From the NCBI GenBank assembly GCA_008727115.1, contig CP044131.1, positions 3,596,001-3,660,000 of the forward strand: 64,000 nt of DNA, in the 5' to 3' direction. Made by a program: the position numbers and the translations under genes. The notes below the pieces were generated by a model. The model worked only from the letters and a program-made list of their open reading frames with translations, did no database searches and was not told the origin of the DNA. Positions 9,027 to 17,026 of this stretch are shown one piece after another. This DNA is from Comamonas testosteroni. Lineage in GTDB: Bacteria > Pseudomonadota > Gammaproteobacteria > Burkholderiales > Burkholderiaceae_C. Position 1 is the stretch's first letter; the number at the start of each line of letters is the position of its first letter.

Positions 9027-9145
9027 CTGACGCCCCAAAAAGGGGACACCGAGGAAGGGCCGCCCCGCACCGAGGGTGTCGTCCCCCTCCCGTAGCGCAC
9101 AGCGCTAACGAGAGAGGGGGAAGGCGCGCCGCGCCTCAGGGGGTG
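9027..9145 (-). repeat. Long Comamonadaceae intergenic repeat, copy 1
   Basis: A GC-rich block of several short hairpins lying between the DUF2147 gene and the FadN-like gene. Read on the minus strand it starts CCCCCTGAGGCGCGG, contains GGGGGACGACACCCTCGG and TGCGGGGCGGCCCTTCC, and ends GGGGCGTCAG. A second copy is at 30731-30830. I know blocks of this kind to be frequent in intergenic regions of Comamonas, Acidovorax and Delftia genomes. It is oriented with the local transcription. Confidence 0.8.
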
Positions 9146-9151
9146 CTTCAT

Positions 9152-9595
9152 TTACTGCACCCGAATCCAGGTCTGCGTGCGGCCGAACGGGCCTATGGAG
9201 CCACGCACTTCCAGCTTCTTGCCATCTTCCACTGGCGTCAGGCGCACCGCATAGGTCTTGCCGTTTTCGGGGTCGAGAATCTTGCCGCCTTCCCAGACTT
9301 CCTTGCCCTCGACCTTTTTGACACCGCTGATCAGCGTCATGCCCACCACGGGCTTGTCTTTCAGCTCATCCTTGCACTCGGTGCACAGCGCATTCGGGTC
9401 TGCGCCCTTGCGCAGCAGGGCCTCGACCTTGCCCGTGACCACGCCGCCGGCCTCGGTGATCTTCACCTGCGCCTTGGGCGTGTTTTCCTTTTCATCCATG
9501 CTGCGCCAGGTGCCGACGGGTGACATCTGCGCCCAGGCGGCCGACATGCTGCCCGCTATCAATACAAGAGCTGCTACCGCTTTGATCTTCTTCAT
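9152..9595 (-). CDS. DUF2147 periplasmic protein
   Basis: A 147-residue protein with a clear Sec signal peptide (MKKIKAVAALVLIAG..., cleavage probably after AWA at about residue 22) and a DUF2147 domain with the usual features: SPVGTWRSMDEKENTPKA at the start, CTECKDELKDKPVVGMTLISG in the middle, and ILDPENGKTYAVRL near the end. DUF2147 proteins are exported lipocalin-like proteins of unknown activity. It lies within the beta-oxidation cluster between the acyl-CoA dehydrogenase and FadN-like genes, on the same strand, as is common in this group of bacteria. Part of its signal-peptide coding region (9555-9586) resembles the short dispersed repeat described below. Confidence 0.86.
   Translation of the reverse strand: MKKIKAVAALVLIAGSMSAAWAQMSPVGTWRSMDEKENTPKAQVKITEAGGVVTGKVEALLRKGADPNALCTECKDELKDKPVVGMTLISGVKKVEGKEVWEGGKILDPENGKTYAVRLTPVEDGKKLEVRGSIGPFGRTQTWIRVQ
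9555..9586. repeat. Short dispersed repeat inside the DUF2147 signal-peptide codons
   Basis: ATCAATACAAGAGCTGCTACC and CGCTTTGAT reproduce the left half of the short palindromic repeat (agctgctagcgcttgat). On the minus strand it encodes IKAVAALVLIAG, the hydrophobic core of the signal peptide. Confidence 0.5.
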
Positions 9596-9632
9596 TTCCG
9601 AGTCCTTTATATTAAAAACAACGGATGAATAG

Positions 9633-9672
9633 GCGCATGAAGCTACTTTTTCAATAGCAATACAGCATGCGC
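9633..9672. repeat. Short dispersed repeat / hairpin between acyl-CoA dehydrogenase and DUF2147 genes
   Basis: GCGCATGAAGCTACTTTTTC, AATAGC and CATGCGC: an inverted pair GCGCATG/CATGCGC enclosing an agctact...atagc core similar to the other short repeats in this window. Confidence 0.5.
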
Positions 9673-9682
9673 CTGCACAGCA

Positions 9683-11479
9683 TCAGGCCAGGGCCGCGTC
9701 GCTGTCCATCAGCGACTGGCTGCCGGCGCGAGCGGTACGCATCAGCGTCAGCGTCTCGGGGAACAGCTTGGCAAAGTAAAAGCGCGCGGTCTGCAGCTTG
9801 CCCTGATAGAAGGCATCGGCGTTGCCCGCGTCTATTTCACGCAGCGCCACTTGAGCCATGCGGGCAAACAGGTAGCCAAAGACCAGGTGGCCGGCCACGC
9901 GCAGATAGTCCACGGCAGCAGCGCCCACATCGTCGGGGTTTTGCATGCCCTTGAAACCGATCTCGGTGGTGAACTTGGTCATCTGCTCGCCCAGCATGGC
10001 AATAGGCGTGATGAACTCGCTCATCTTCTCGTTGACGCCCTCTTCCTCCACCAGCTGAGCAATCAGCTTGCCGAATTTCTTGAGCGTCGCGCCCTGGTTC
10101 CCCAGAATCTTGCGGCCCAGCAGATCCAGCGCCTGGATGCCGTTCGTGCCTTCATAGATCATGTTGATGCGCGCATCGCGCACAAACTGCTCCATGCCCC
10201 ATTCCTTGATGAAGCCGTGGCCGCCAAAGACCTGCTGGCTCAGCGTCGTCGCCGTCCAGCCGTTGTCGGTGATGAAGGCCTTGACGATGGGCGTCAGCAG
10301 GGCCACCAGCTCGCCACTGTCCTTGCGCACCTTCTCGTCCGGGTGGTGCAGCTCCTTGTCCAGCAGCAGGCCGCAGAAGGTGGACAACGCGCGACCGCCT
10401 TCTGCATAGGCCTTGGCCGTGAGCAGCATGCGACGCACATCGGGGTGGACGATGATAGGGTCGGCCGGTTGGTCCTTGGCCTTCACACCCGACAGGCTGC
10501 GCATCTGCAGGCGGTCCTTGGCATAGGCCAGCGCATTCTGGTAGGCCACCTCGGTCAACCCCAGCGACTGGTTGCCCACGCCCAGACGGGCCGCGTTCAT
10601 CATCACGAACATGGCCTGCAGGCCCTTGTTGGGCTCGCCCACCAGGGTGCCGATGGCACCGTCGATATTGATCTGCGCCGTGGCATTGCCATGAATGCCC
10701 ATCTTGTGCTCCAGCGCACCGCAGAAGATGGGGTTGCGCTCGCCCAGCGAACCATCGGCATTCACCTTGAACTTGGGCACGACGAACAGGCTGATGCCCT
10801 TGGAGCCAACAGGTGCATCGGGCAGACGCGCCAGCACCAGATGCACGATGTTGCTGGTGAAGTCATGCTCGCCAGCCGAGATGAAGATCTTGTTGCCGGT
10901 GATCTTGTACGTGCCATCGGCCTGAGGTTCGGCCTTGGTGCGCAGCAGGCCCAGGTCGGTGCCGCAATGGGGCTCGGTCAGGCACATGGTGCCGGTCCAT
11001 TCGCCGCTGGTCAGCTTGCCCAGATAGATCTTTTTCTGCTCGGGCGTGCCATAGGCATGCAGGGCCTCATAGGCGCCATGCGACAGGCCGGGGTACATGG
11101 TCCAGGCCTGGTTGGCGCTGTTGAGCATTTCATACAGCGCCGAGTTCAATACAAACGGCAGACCTTGACCACCATATTCAGGGTCGCAGGACAGTGCCGG
11201 CCAGCCGCCTTCGACAAACTGCACATAGGCTTGCTTGAAGCCCTTGGGCGTGGCGACCTCGTGGGTCTCCTTGTTCAGCGTGCAGCCCTCTTCATCGCCG
11301 GAGATATTCAAAGGAAACGCGACATTGGCTGCAAACTTTCCCGCCTCTTCGATCACCGCATTGATGGTGTCCGCATCGACCTCCGCATACTTGGGAATCT
11401 GCTGATAGGTCTCGGTGACCTTGAAGACCTCGTGCATGAGGAATTGCATATCACGCAGTGGCGGGTTGTAGCTGGGCAT
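9683..11479 (-). CDS. Acyl-CoA dehydrogenase, about 600-residue type
   Basis: A 598-residue flavoprotein that would introduce the trans-2 double bond in acyl-CoA, step one of beta-oxidation. It starts MPSYNPPLRDMQFLMHEVF, a typical start for the long acyl-CoA dehydrogenases with an extra C-terminal domain (DmdC-like group). The signatures CLTEPHCGTDLGLLRTKA (FAD/substrate loop) and INMIYEGTNGIQALDLLGRK (catalytic glutamate in Y-E-G-T) are present. The frame is open back to 11566, but the ATG at 11479 is well supported by the family start. The TetR gene lies immediately upstream and the two are probably co-transcribed. Confidence 0.92.
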   Translation of the reverse strand: MPSYNPPLRDMQFLMHEVFKVTETYQQIPKYAEVDADTINAVIEEAGKFAANVAFPLNISGDEEGCTLNKETHEVATPKGFKQAYVQFVEGGWPALSCDPEYGGQGLPFVLNSALYEMLNSANQAWTMYPGLSHGAYEALHAYGTPEQKKIYLGKLTSGEWTGTMCLTEPHCGTDLGLLRTKAEPQADGTYKITGNKIFISAGEHDFTSNIVHLVLARLPDAPVGSKGISLFVVPKFKVNADGSLGERNPIFCGALEHKMGIHGNATAQINIDGAIGTLVGEPNKGLQAMFVMMNAARLGVGNQSLGLTEVAYQNALAYAKDRLQMRSLSGVKAKDQPADPIIVHPDVRRMLLTAKAYAEGGRALSTFCGLLLDKELHHPDEKVRKDSGELVALLTPIVKAFITDNGWTATTLSQQVFGGHGFIKEWGMEQFVRDARINMIYEGTNGIQALDLLGRKILGNQGATLKKFGKLIAQLVEEEGVNEKMSEFITPIAMLGEQMTKFTTEIGFKGMQNPDDVGAAAVDYLRVAGHLVFGYLFARMAQVALREIDAGNADAFYQGKLQTARFYFAKLFPETLTLMRTARAGSQSLMDSDAALA

Positions 11480-11546
11480 GGGTCGTCTCCTGTGATGGTT
11501 GCGTTGATCGAAGTGATGAATATCTCTGACGCTTGCCTTGTGCCTG

Positions 11547-12356
11547 TCAGGCAGCAGGCGGCGCACTGGCGTAGCGCGCCAGAATATTGTTGAAGCCGGA
11601 ATGGGCGCGTTCTATCGAGCCTTCGCTGTGCAAAAAGCGCGCCTCGTAGTGCAGGGCCAGGATCAGGCCGTGAATCTCAAACAGCAGCTGGCTGGCGTCA
11701 GCGTCGGCACGCAGGTCGCCGCACTCCTGACTCTGCTCTATGGTGCGGCGCATGGCTGCCAGCCAGGTGCTGACAGATTCGGCCAGCGCATCGCGCACCG
11801 GGCCGGTGCGGTCATCAAACTCCACCGCGCCGCTGATATAGATGCAGCCGGAGTCAATCTCCATGGACGTGCGCTGCATCCAGTTGCCAAACAGCTCACG
11901 CAGACGCGGAATACCGCGTGGCGCATCCAGTGCCGGATAAAAGACTTCCTGCTCGAAGCGATCGTGGTATTCGTGAACGACGGAGATCTGCAACTCCTCA
12001 CGCGAGCCGAAATGGGCAAAAACGCCCGACTTGCTCATACCCGTGAGTTCTGCGATCGCACCAATGGACAGGCCTTCCAGACCAATGTGAGTTGCCAAAT
12101 TGAGAGCAGCCTCCACAATCGTGGCCTTGGTTTGCTGACCTTTTGCCAGCGTGCGGCCCAGCGGCTTGGACAGAGCCAGAGCACTGGGGCTAACCGCAGC
12201 TTGCGCAGCCTCTTGTGACTTGGGAGACTTGGCAACTCCTTTTGCTGAGTCTTGGAGCACTCTCTTCTGACCCCGCTGCGCAGGACGGCCTCCGGCTCGC
12301 ACAGCATCGCGTGCAGCAGAAGAGGTTGAGGAGCGAGGAGCAGCAGACGAAACCAT
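11547..12356 (-). CDS. TetR-family regulator of the fatty-acid cluster
   Basis: A 269-residue TetR-type repressor. The first 65 or so residues are an Ala/Arg/Ser-rich, probably disordered extension; the DNA-binding domain follows (TKATIVEAALNLATHIGLEG, then IGAIAELTGMSKSGVFAHFGSREEL as the helix-turn-helix). The ligand domain begins about residue 130. It starts MVSSAAPRSSTS at 12356, nine bases after a perfect 24-bp palindrome. The position at the head of a beta-oxidation cluster and the adjacent operator suggest autoregulation and control of the downstream genes, with an acyl-CoA or fatty acid as likely inducer; that ligand is inference. Confidence 0.88.
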   Translation of the reverse strand: MVSSAAPRSSTSSAARDAVRAGGRPAQRGQKRVLQDSAKGVAKSPKSQEAAQAAVSPSALALSKPLGRTLAKGQQTKATIVEAALNLATHIGLEGLSIGAIAELTGMSKSGVFAHFGSREELQISVVHEYHDRFEQEVFYPALDAPRGIPRLRELFGNWMQRTSMEIDSGCIYISGAVEFDDRTGPVRDALAESVSTWLAAMRRTIEQSQECGDLRADADASQLLFEIHGLILALHYEARFLHSEGSIERAHSGFNNILARYASAPPAA

Positions 12357-12365
12357 GAAAATCTC

Positions 12366-12389
12366 AATAAAACGAACGTTCGTTTTATT
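12366..12389. promoter_or_regulatory. Perfect 24-bp palindrome, probable TetR operator
   Basis: AATAAAACGAAC followed directly by its exact reverse complement. It lies immediately upstream of the TetR gene start (12356), so bound repressor would block transcription or ribosome access. The AACGAACGTTCGTT core resembles operators of many TetR regulators of fatty-acid genes. Confidence 0.82.
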
Positions 12390-12458
12390 TTGCACAGTTT
12401 CAGCTTGAATGGAGCTCCCTCAAGGGTAAACACTGGGCTCACAGGCCCATCGCCCCAT

Positions 12459-12496
12459 AAAAAAACGCCGCCAGTCGCAAGACTGCGGCGTTTTTC
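12459..12496 (-). terminator. Rho-independent terminator after slmA
   Basis: AAAAACGCCGC, an AGTCGCAAGACT loop with its own pairing, and GCGGCGTTTTT. It lies 28 bases beyond the slmA stop on the minus strand and separates slmA from the TetR/beta-oxidation unit. Confidence 0.82.
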
Positions 12497-12523
12497 AGAT
12501 CAGCGTGATTTCAATGCAATGGT

Positions 12524-13219
12524 TTATGCCACCACCATCATGGCCAGGCTGGCATCCAGATGCTCGGTCGGCAGGCGGCGAAAGCCCGAGCGTGCATAGC
12601 GCTGCAGACGACCCAAGGCAAACGAGGTCAGCACGCTGGCAGCCACCGAAGCTTCTGCCGTAGGGGCCGCCGAGCCCATGGCTCCAGCTGCAGGGCGCAG
12701 ACACTGACGCAGTGTGGACTCAATACGGTCAAAGAACTGGTTCATGCGCGTTTGCAGGCGCTCGTGTTCAAACACGATGGCGTCACCCACCATCACTCGC
12801 ACCATGCCGGGATTCTTCTCCCCAAACTGCAGCAGCAGCGCAATCACGCGGTTGGCGTTGCGCACGCCTTCGATGGGATCGTGCGGGGCATCGGGCACAT
12901 CGCGGCCCACAATCTGCTGCACCAGTGTGAAAACCGACTGCTCAATGAATTCGATCAGTCCTTCGAACATCTGCGCCTTGCTGGCGAAGTGGCGGTACAG
13001 AGCGGCTTCGCTCACGCTCAGGTGTGCAGCCAAAGCCGCTGTGGTGATGCGATCGGCACCGGGCTTCTCCAGCATGGAGGCCAAGGCTTGCAGGATTTGC
13101 TCGCGACGCTCACCAGGCTTGGGCCGCTTGCGCGCTGGCGCCATGGCCGGAGTGACAGAGCTGTCCTCCGCAGGATTTTCAATATTGGAAACAGGCGACA
13201 GGACTTCAGACTCAGACAT
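12524..13219 (-). CDS. slmA: SlmA-like nucleoid occlusion factor (TetR fold)
   Basis: A 231-residue protein with a short acidic N-terminus, then the motif KRPKPGERREQILQALASML and the helix-turn-helix AALAAHLSVSEAALYRHFAS, which is nearly the E. coli SlmA sequence type. SlmA binds chromosomal sites and blocks FtsZ assembly over the nucleoid. The C-terminal half (about 100-230) is the dimer/FtsZ-binding part. In proteobacteria slmA often lies near argB or the pyrimidine genes; here argB is 4 kb away on the same strand. Start ATG at 13219 is preferred to the longer frame from 13276. Confidence 0.88.
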   Translation of the reverse strand: MSESEVLSPVSNIENPAEDSSVTPAMAPARKRPKPGERREQILQALASMLEKPGADRITTAALAAHLSVSEAALYRHFASKAQMFEGLIEFIEQSVFTLVQQIVGRDVPDAPHDPIEGVRNANRVIALLLQFGEKNPGMVRVMVGDAIVFEHERLQTRMNQFFDRIESTLRQCLRPAAGAMGSAAPTAEASVAASVLTSFALGRLQRYARSGFRRLPTEHLDASLAMMVVA

Positions 13220-13395
13220 AGGCGACTCAGTATTTATTAGCAATTTTCTCACAGCCAGTTGCACTGTTAAGCACACGACTATCCTTATCGGCAGGTGCCA
13301 GGCACGCCAAACTCTGCTTAATACTGCTGAGTTTGCAGTCTCCGTCCTGAACTTTTAACCTCCGCTCTCACCAACTCACGAGCGTAACCGAGAAA

Positions 13396-14895
13396 TCAGG
13401 CCTTGCGAGCTTCAGATACACCATGGCTGCCTTCTGAAACGGATTGAACCGGTATTTCCAGCCTGACTAATAAGCCGCGACCAAAACTTCCCTCTGTAAA
13501 ACTCAATACACCTTGATGTAATTGCGTTATTTCATCTGCAATGGCCAGCCCCAAGCCTGTGCCTTCTTCCACAACACCCTGCGCCCGATAAAAACGCTGG
13601 GTAATCTGGCTGCGCTCCTCAGGCGGAACACCGGGGCCGTCATCGTCCACTTCAATAAAGGCCCATTGCTGCACGCCAGGCATTTGCAACAAGCTTGCAT
13701 CCTCTGTGCCCAAAGGCTGGGGGCGCAGGCCGCAGCGCAGCGTGACGCTGCCGTGGCCCGGCGTGTACTTGATCGCGTTCTCCACCAAATTGGAGACCAG
13801 TTCACGCAGCAACCAGCTGTGACCCCACACGGAAGCCGGCTCTACCTCCAGACCGAAATCCAGCTCCTTACTGGAAGCACGATCGATGAAGTTCTCCAAC
13901 ATGCTCTCGCAAAGCTCCTTGAGATCCACCTCCTGCAATGGCTGAACCTCGGCATTGCGTGCATCCGCGCGCGACAAGGCCAGCAGCTGACGTGCCAGCT
14001 GAGACGTTCGCCTTGTCGCATCGCGCAGATGCTCAATCTGTTCCACGGTCAAGACCACCTGCGCTGGCTCCCCTGTGCGCTTGGCAAGCCGGCGTGCTTC
14101 CTGACCGCTCAAAGCCCAGGCCTCCACCTGGGTCTGCAAGGCAGCCAGCGGCGTGCGCAGCTGGTGGGCGGCATCGGCCACAAAGCGGCGCTGACCTTCG
14201 GCCTGCGCATTGACCAAGGAGAACAGTCGGTTGAGCGAGCGCACCAGCGGACGCACTTCAGCCGGCGAGGTCTGCTCATCAATCGGACTGAGATCGCGCG
14301 GCGAGCGGCGCTCCACCGCTTGGGTCAGCTTGTGCAGCGGCTTGAAGGCCCGGCTCACCGACCAGTAGATCGCCACCGCCGCACCGGCGATCAGCAACAG
14401 GTTGGGCAGCAAGACATGCATGAGCAGCTGGCGCACCCATTGCTGGCGCACGTCCGAGCTGTCGGCCAGCATGACCACCATCTCGCCAGCGCCATAGGTT
14501 TCAGCCTTGAGTACGGCAACGCGATAGGTCACCCCGTCATGCTCTTGGCTGTGAAACTCGGCCGTTCCGGTCGCCGGCACGTCAAAATTGATCCAGGCAT
14601 CGCCAGCTACCACATTGCCCTGCAGGTCGCCAATGGCATAGCCCGCTTCATCGCCCTGATTGCGCAAAAACTCTTCGACGCTGGGAGTCAGCGACACCAA
14701 CGGAGGCGTGCCATCGGTAATGGAGGGTGCGAGCACCGAGTCGGCCAGTGCAGGCAGCAGGCGCAGCAAACGCTGGTCGTGCTGGGTGGAGGCTTCGTCC
14801 GCGGCGCTATAGCTAAACCAGCCTCCCATTGCCGCCAAAAGCATCAACGGCACCAAAAGCAAAACCAGCAGGCGAAAGCGCAGATTCGCGGTCAT
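13396..14895 (-). CDS. Two-component sensor histidine kinase, TctE-like
   Basis: A 499-residue membrane kinase. A transmembrane helix at about 7-28, a periplasmic sensor domain of about 130 residues, a second helix at about 158-179 and a linker lead to the phospho-acceptor box FVADAAHQLRTPLAAL with His244. The ATPase domain follows with the N box LVSNLVENAIKYTP, DDDGPGVPPEE and GTGLGLAIADEI. The two-helix plan with N-terminal extracellular domain fits the TctE/QseC group. Its partner is the response regulator at 16150, and the pair reads in the same direction with the regulator first, but an IS30 element now lies between them. Signal unknown. Confidence 0.9.
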   Translation of the reverse strand: MTANLRFRLLVLLLVPLMLLAAMGGWFSYSAADEASTQHDQRLLRLLPALADSVLAPSITDGTPPLVSLTPSVEEFLRNQGDEAGYAIGDLQGNVVAGDAWINFDVPATGTAEFHSQEHDGVTYRVAVLKAETYGAGEMVVMLADSSDVRQQWVRQLLMHVLLPNLLLIAGAAVAIYWSVSRAFKPLHKLTQAVERRSPRDLSPIDEQTSPAEVRPLVRSLNRLFSLVNAQAEGQRRFVADAAHQLRTPLAALQTQVEAWALSGQEARRLAKRTGEPAQVVLTVEQIEHLRDATRRTSQLARQLLALSRADARNAEVQPLQEVDLKELCESMLENFIDRASSKELDFGLEVEPASVWGHSWLLRELVSNLVENAIKYTPGHGSVTLRCGLRPQPLGTEDASLLQMPGVQQWAFIEVDDDGPGVPPEERSQITQRFYRAQGVVEEGTGLGLAIADEITQLHQGVLSFTEGSFGRGLLVRLEIPVQSVSEGSHGVSEARKA

Positions 14896-14935
14896 TAATA
14901 TTTACTTAATCAATAGAGTGAACTCTATTTTTATA

Positions 14936-14938
14936 GCT
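14936..14938. repeat. Target-site duplication, left copy (GCT)
   Basis: GCT directly abuts the left inverted repeat and is repeated at 16061-16063 after the right inverted repeat. Three bases is within the usual 2-3 bp range for IS30-family elements. Confidence 0.7.
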
Positions 14939-16060
14939 GGCGGATTCAAATGTGAAGTGCAACACCTGCAACCGTTAAGGTCAGCAGATGTCAGCAAGTC
15001 GTTCGTCCTATCGCCAACTTCAACCAGAAGACAGAGTCACCATAGCCAGTTTGCTGCTGCAGCGTCATAGCGTACGCAGCATTGCGCGTTTGCTAGGGCG
15101 CAGTGCCAGCACCGTCAGCCGTGAGATTGCTCGCAACTCAGTATCCAGCGATGGATATGCCAGCAGGCAAGCGCAACAGCAGTGGCTTTACAGAAGACGC
15201 AGCACAAGATCTGATCCCAAGCTTCATTCACAAGGGATCTTGTGGTTCTTGGTATTGCATTTCTTGCGTTTGCGTTGGTCACCAGAGCAAATTGCGCTGA
15301 CACTTGCACGCCTGTACCCCAAAGGCCATGAGCTACGCGTGTCGCACGAAACCATCTACAACTGCATCTATGCCCAGCCCGTGGGTGAGTTGCGCAAGGA
15401 ATTGATTGCCACTTTGCGCCATGCTCACAACAAACGGCTGCCCCGTAGCAAAGGACAGGATCGTCGTGGACAGATCCCAGACATGCTCAGCATCCACGTA
15501 CGTCCGCCTGAAGTTGAGGATCGGCAGTTCCCAGGGCATTGGGAAGGTGACCTCATCAAGGGTGCTGGCAATGCAAGTGCCGTAGGCACCTTGGTCGAGC
15601 GCACCAGCCGACTGCTCATGCTGGTCAAGTTGCCTGCGTTCAAACCAGCCAGTGCAGCCAATGTCATGCAAGCCTTTACAGATAAGCTGCTGGGCATTGC
15701 GCAGCCCATGCGCCAAAGCATGACGTACGACCAGGGCAAGGAGATGGCGCTACACAAGCAATTGACCGCCAACACGGGCGTGGCGGTGTACTTCTGTGAC
15801 CCACACAGCCCGTGGCAGCGTGGCTCCAACGAGAACATGAATGGCTTGGTGCGCCAGTACCTGCCCAAAGGCATGGATCTGAGCATCTACAGCCAAGAGC
15901 AACTCGATGCGATTGCTGATGAAATCAACAACCGCCCTCGCAAGGGCCTTGGGGTACGATCACCGCTGTCGGTTTATCGAGAGCTACTGATCAACTCTCC
16001 CCAGCACTCCACCCTCATCCATTGAATTCAAGGGTGTTGCACTTCACATTTGAATCCGCC
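14939..16060 (+). mobile_element. Complete IS30-family insertion sequence
   Basis: An element of 1122 bp bounded by perfect 28-bp terminal inverted repeats at 14939-14966 and 16033-16060; each end begins GGCGGATTCAAATG and reads inward to GCAACACC. It carries one intact transposase gene on the plus strand and is flanked by GCT duplications. With identical ends, an intact frame and a clean duplication, the element looks recent and possibly active. It has inserted between the response-regulator and kinase genes of a two-component system, in the opposite direction to them. Confidence 0.93.
14988..16025 (+). CDS. IS30-family transposase
   Basis: A 345-residue DDE transposase. The N-terminal helix-turn-helix includes RHSVRSIARLLGRSASTVSR, as in IS30 transposases. 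The catalytic triad is visible: Asp188 in HWEGDLI, Asp248 in TYDQGKE and Glu282 in GSNENMNGLVRQYLP. The C-terminal NNRPRKGLG segment is also characteristic. The ATG at 14988 is preceded by AAGG eight bases upstream. It fills nearly the whole element; the stop lies a few bases before the right inverted repeat. Confidence 0.96.
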   Translation: MSASRSSYRQLQPEDRVTIASLLLQRHSVRSIARLLGRSASTVSREIARNSVSSDGYASRQAQQQWLYRRRSTRSDPKLHSQGILWFLVLHFLRLRWSPEQIALTLARLYPKGHELRVSHETIYNCIYAQPVGELRKELIATLRHAHNKRLPRSKGQDRRGQIPDMLSIHVRPPEVEDRQFPGHWEGDLIKGAGNASAVGTLVERTSRLLMLVKLPAFKPASAANVMQAFTDKLLGIAQPMRQSMTYDQGKEMALHKQLTANTGVAVYFCDPHSPWQRGSNENMNGLVRQYLPKGMDLSIYSQEQLDAIADEINNRPRKGLGVRSPLSVYRELLINSPQHSTLIH

Positions 16061-16063
16061 GCT
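16061..16063. repeat. Target-site duplication, right copy (GCT)
   Basis: GCT directly after the right inverted repeat, matching 14936-14938. Confidence 0.7.
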
Positions 16064-16096
16064 TACTCCGCACGATTAATAAGAGATTCTTCTATA

Positions 16097-16149
16097 TAAA
16101 TAGCTGAAAATCATATTCATAAAGCGCAAGCAGCTATCAGTTTTGAAAA
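16097..16149. repeat. Short dispersed palindromic repeat downstream of the response regulator
   Basis: AAATAGCTGAAAATCATATTC then ATAAAGCGCAAGCAGCTATC: the atagctg and gcaagcagctat arms are complementary, giving a stem. It lies in the original gap between the response regulator and its kinase. The IS junction sequence just to its left (ATAGCT, then TACTCCGCACGATTAATAAG across the element) looks like a second, degenerate copy. Confidence 0.55.
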
Positions 16150-16869
16150 TCACTGAGCTTCCGGCATCAACTCAAGTCGATAACCAAACCCACGAATCGA
16201 GCGCAATGCCACACCATGCGGCTCCAGTTTGCTGCGCAGCCGGGACACATAAACTTCCACCGCATTGGGAGTGATTTCACGATCCCATCCGGTCAGTGCC
16301 TGCAGCAGCTTTTCCTTGCTGGCGGGTTTGGGCGCATTGAGCAGCAGATACTCCAGCACCGTCCACTCACGCGGCCCCAGGTCAATAGGCAGCAACTTCC
16401 CTTCCGCTTCGCCTTCCTGCGGCAGCTGGCGCGCACCGGCGCGGCGACCTGCCGTATCCAGCTCGATACAGCCAAAGTTCAATACCGCAGAAGTCGCGGC
16501 TTGCGAGCGCCGCATCAAGGCACGAAGACGCGCCAGCAACTCTGGCAGCTCAAAAGGCTTGACCATGTAGTCATCCGCCCCCCAGTCCAGCCCTTGCACA
16601 CGGTCTTGCAGCGCATCGCGCGCCGTCAGAATCAGCACCGGCATGGCCTTGCTCTCCACATCACTGCTGCGCAGGCGGCGTGTCAGCTCCAGGCCGTTGA
16701 TGCCCGGCAGGCCGATATCGATCACCGCCACATCAAATGCTTCCTGAGCCAGCACCTCGAGCGCACGCTCGGCGCTACCCACCCAATCCACCGCATAACC
16801 GGCATCGGAAAGACCCAGCTTGATACCGCTGGCCACCATCACATCATCTTCCACCAGAAGCAAACGCAT
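16150..16869 (-). CDS. Two-component response regulator, OmpR/TctD family
   Basis: A 239-residue regulator. The receiver domain has the acidic pair at Glu7-Asp8-Asp9, the phospho-acceptor Asp51 in VAVIDIGLPGINGLELTRRL, Thr in LILTARDA and Lys in DYMVKPF. The C-terminal winged helix (about 145-235) includes REWTVLEYLLLNAPKP and ITPNAVEVYVSRLRSKL. It would activate or repress target genes after phosphorylation by the kinase encoded at 13396. About 129 bases would separate the two genes without the IS30 element. Confidence 0.93.
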   Translation of the reverse strand: MRLLLVEDDVMVASGIKLGLSDAGYAVDWVGSAERALEVLAQEAFDVAVIDIGLPGINGLELTRRLRSSDVESKAMPVLILTARDALQDRVQGLDWGADDYMVKPFELPELLARLRALMRRSQAATSAVLNFGCIELDTAGRRAGARQLPQEGEAEGKLLPIDLGPREWTVLEYLLLNAPKPASKEKLLQALTGWDREITPNAVEVYVSRLRSKLEPHGVALRSIRGFGYRLELMPEAQ

Positions 16870-16883
16870 AAAGTCCTACCTTG

Positions 16884-16916
16884 CTCAAAAACAAAAGCCG
16901 CCCAGAAGGCGGCTTG
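16884..16916 (-). terminator. Rho-independent terminator after argB
   Basis: AAGCCGCC, CAGAA loop, GGCGGCTT, with the A-rich stretch CAAAAACAAA on the left giving a U tract on the minus strand. It lies between the argB stop (17027) and the response-regulator start (16869). Confidence 0.72.
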
Positions 16917-17026
16917 CGGCGGAGTCTTGAGCGCGACCCCGCCCGGAAAAGCCCTGCGGCGATGTTAACGCCTTCTGCGAAAAGTCACTCTGCAAAAGAG
17001 TGCCGCTGTCAGGGCCGGACAGCCTA

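Noticed and set aside
9851-11593. A 580-codon open frame antisense to the acyl-CoA dehydrogenase
   Set aside because: High-GC genes often leave a long open antisense frame. Its composition (Leu, His, Gln, Gly-rich without domains) is that of a shadow, and the opposite strand has clear catalytic motifs.
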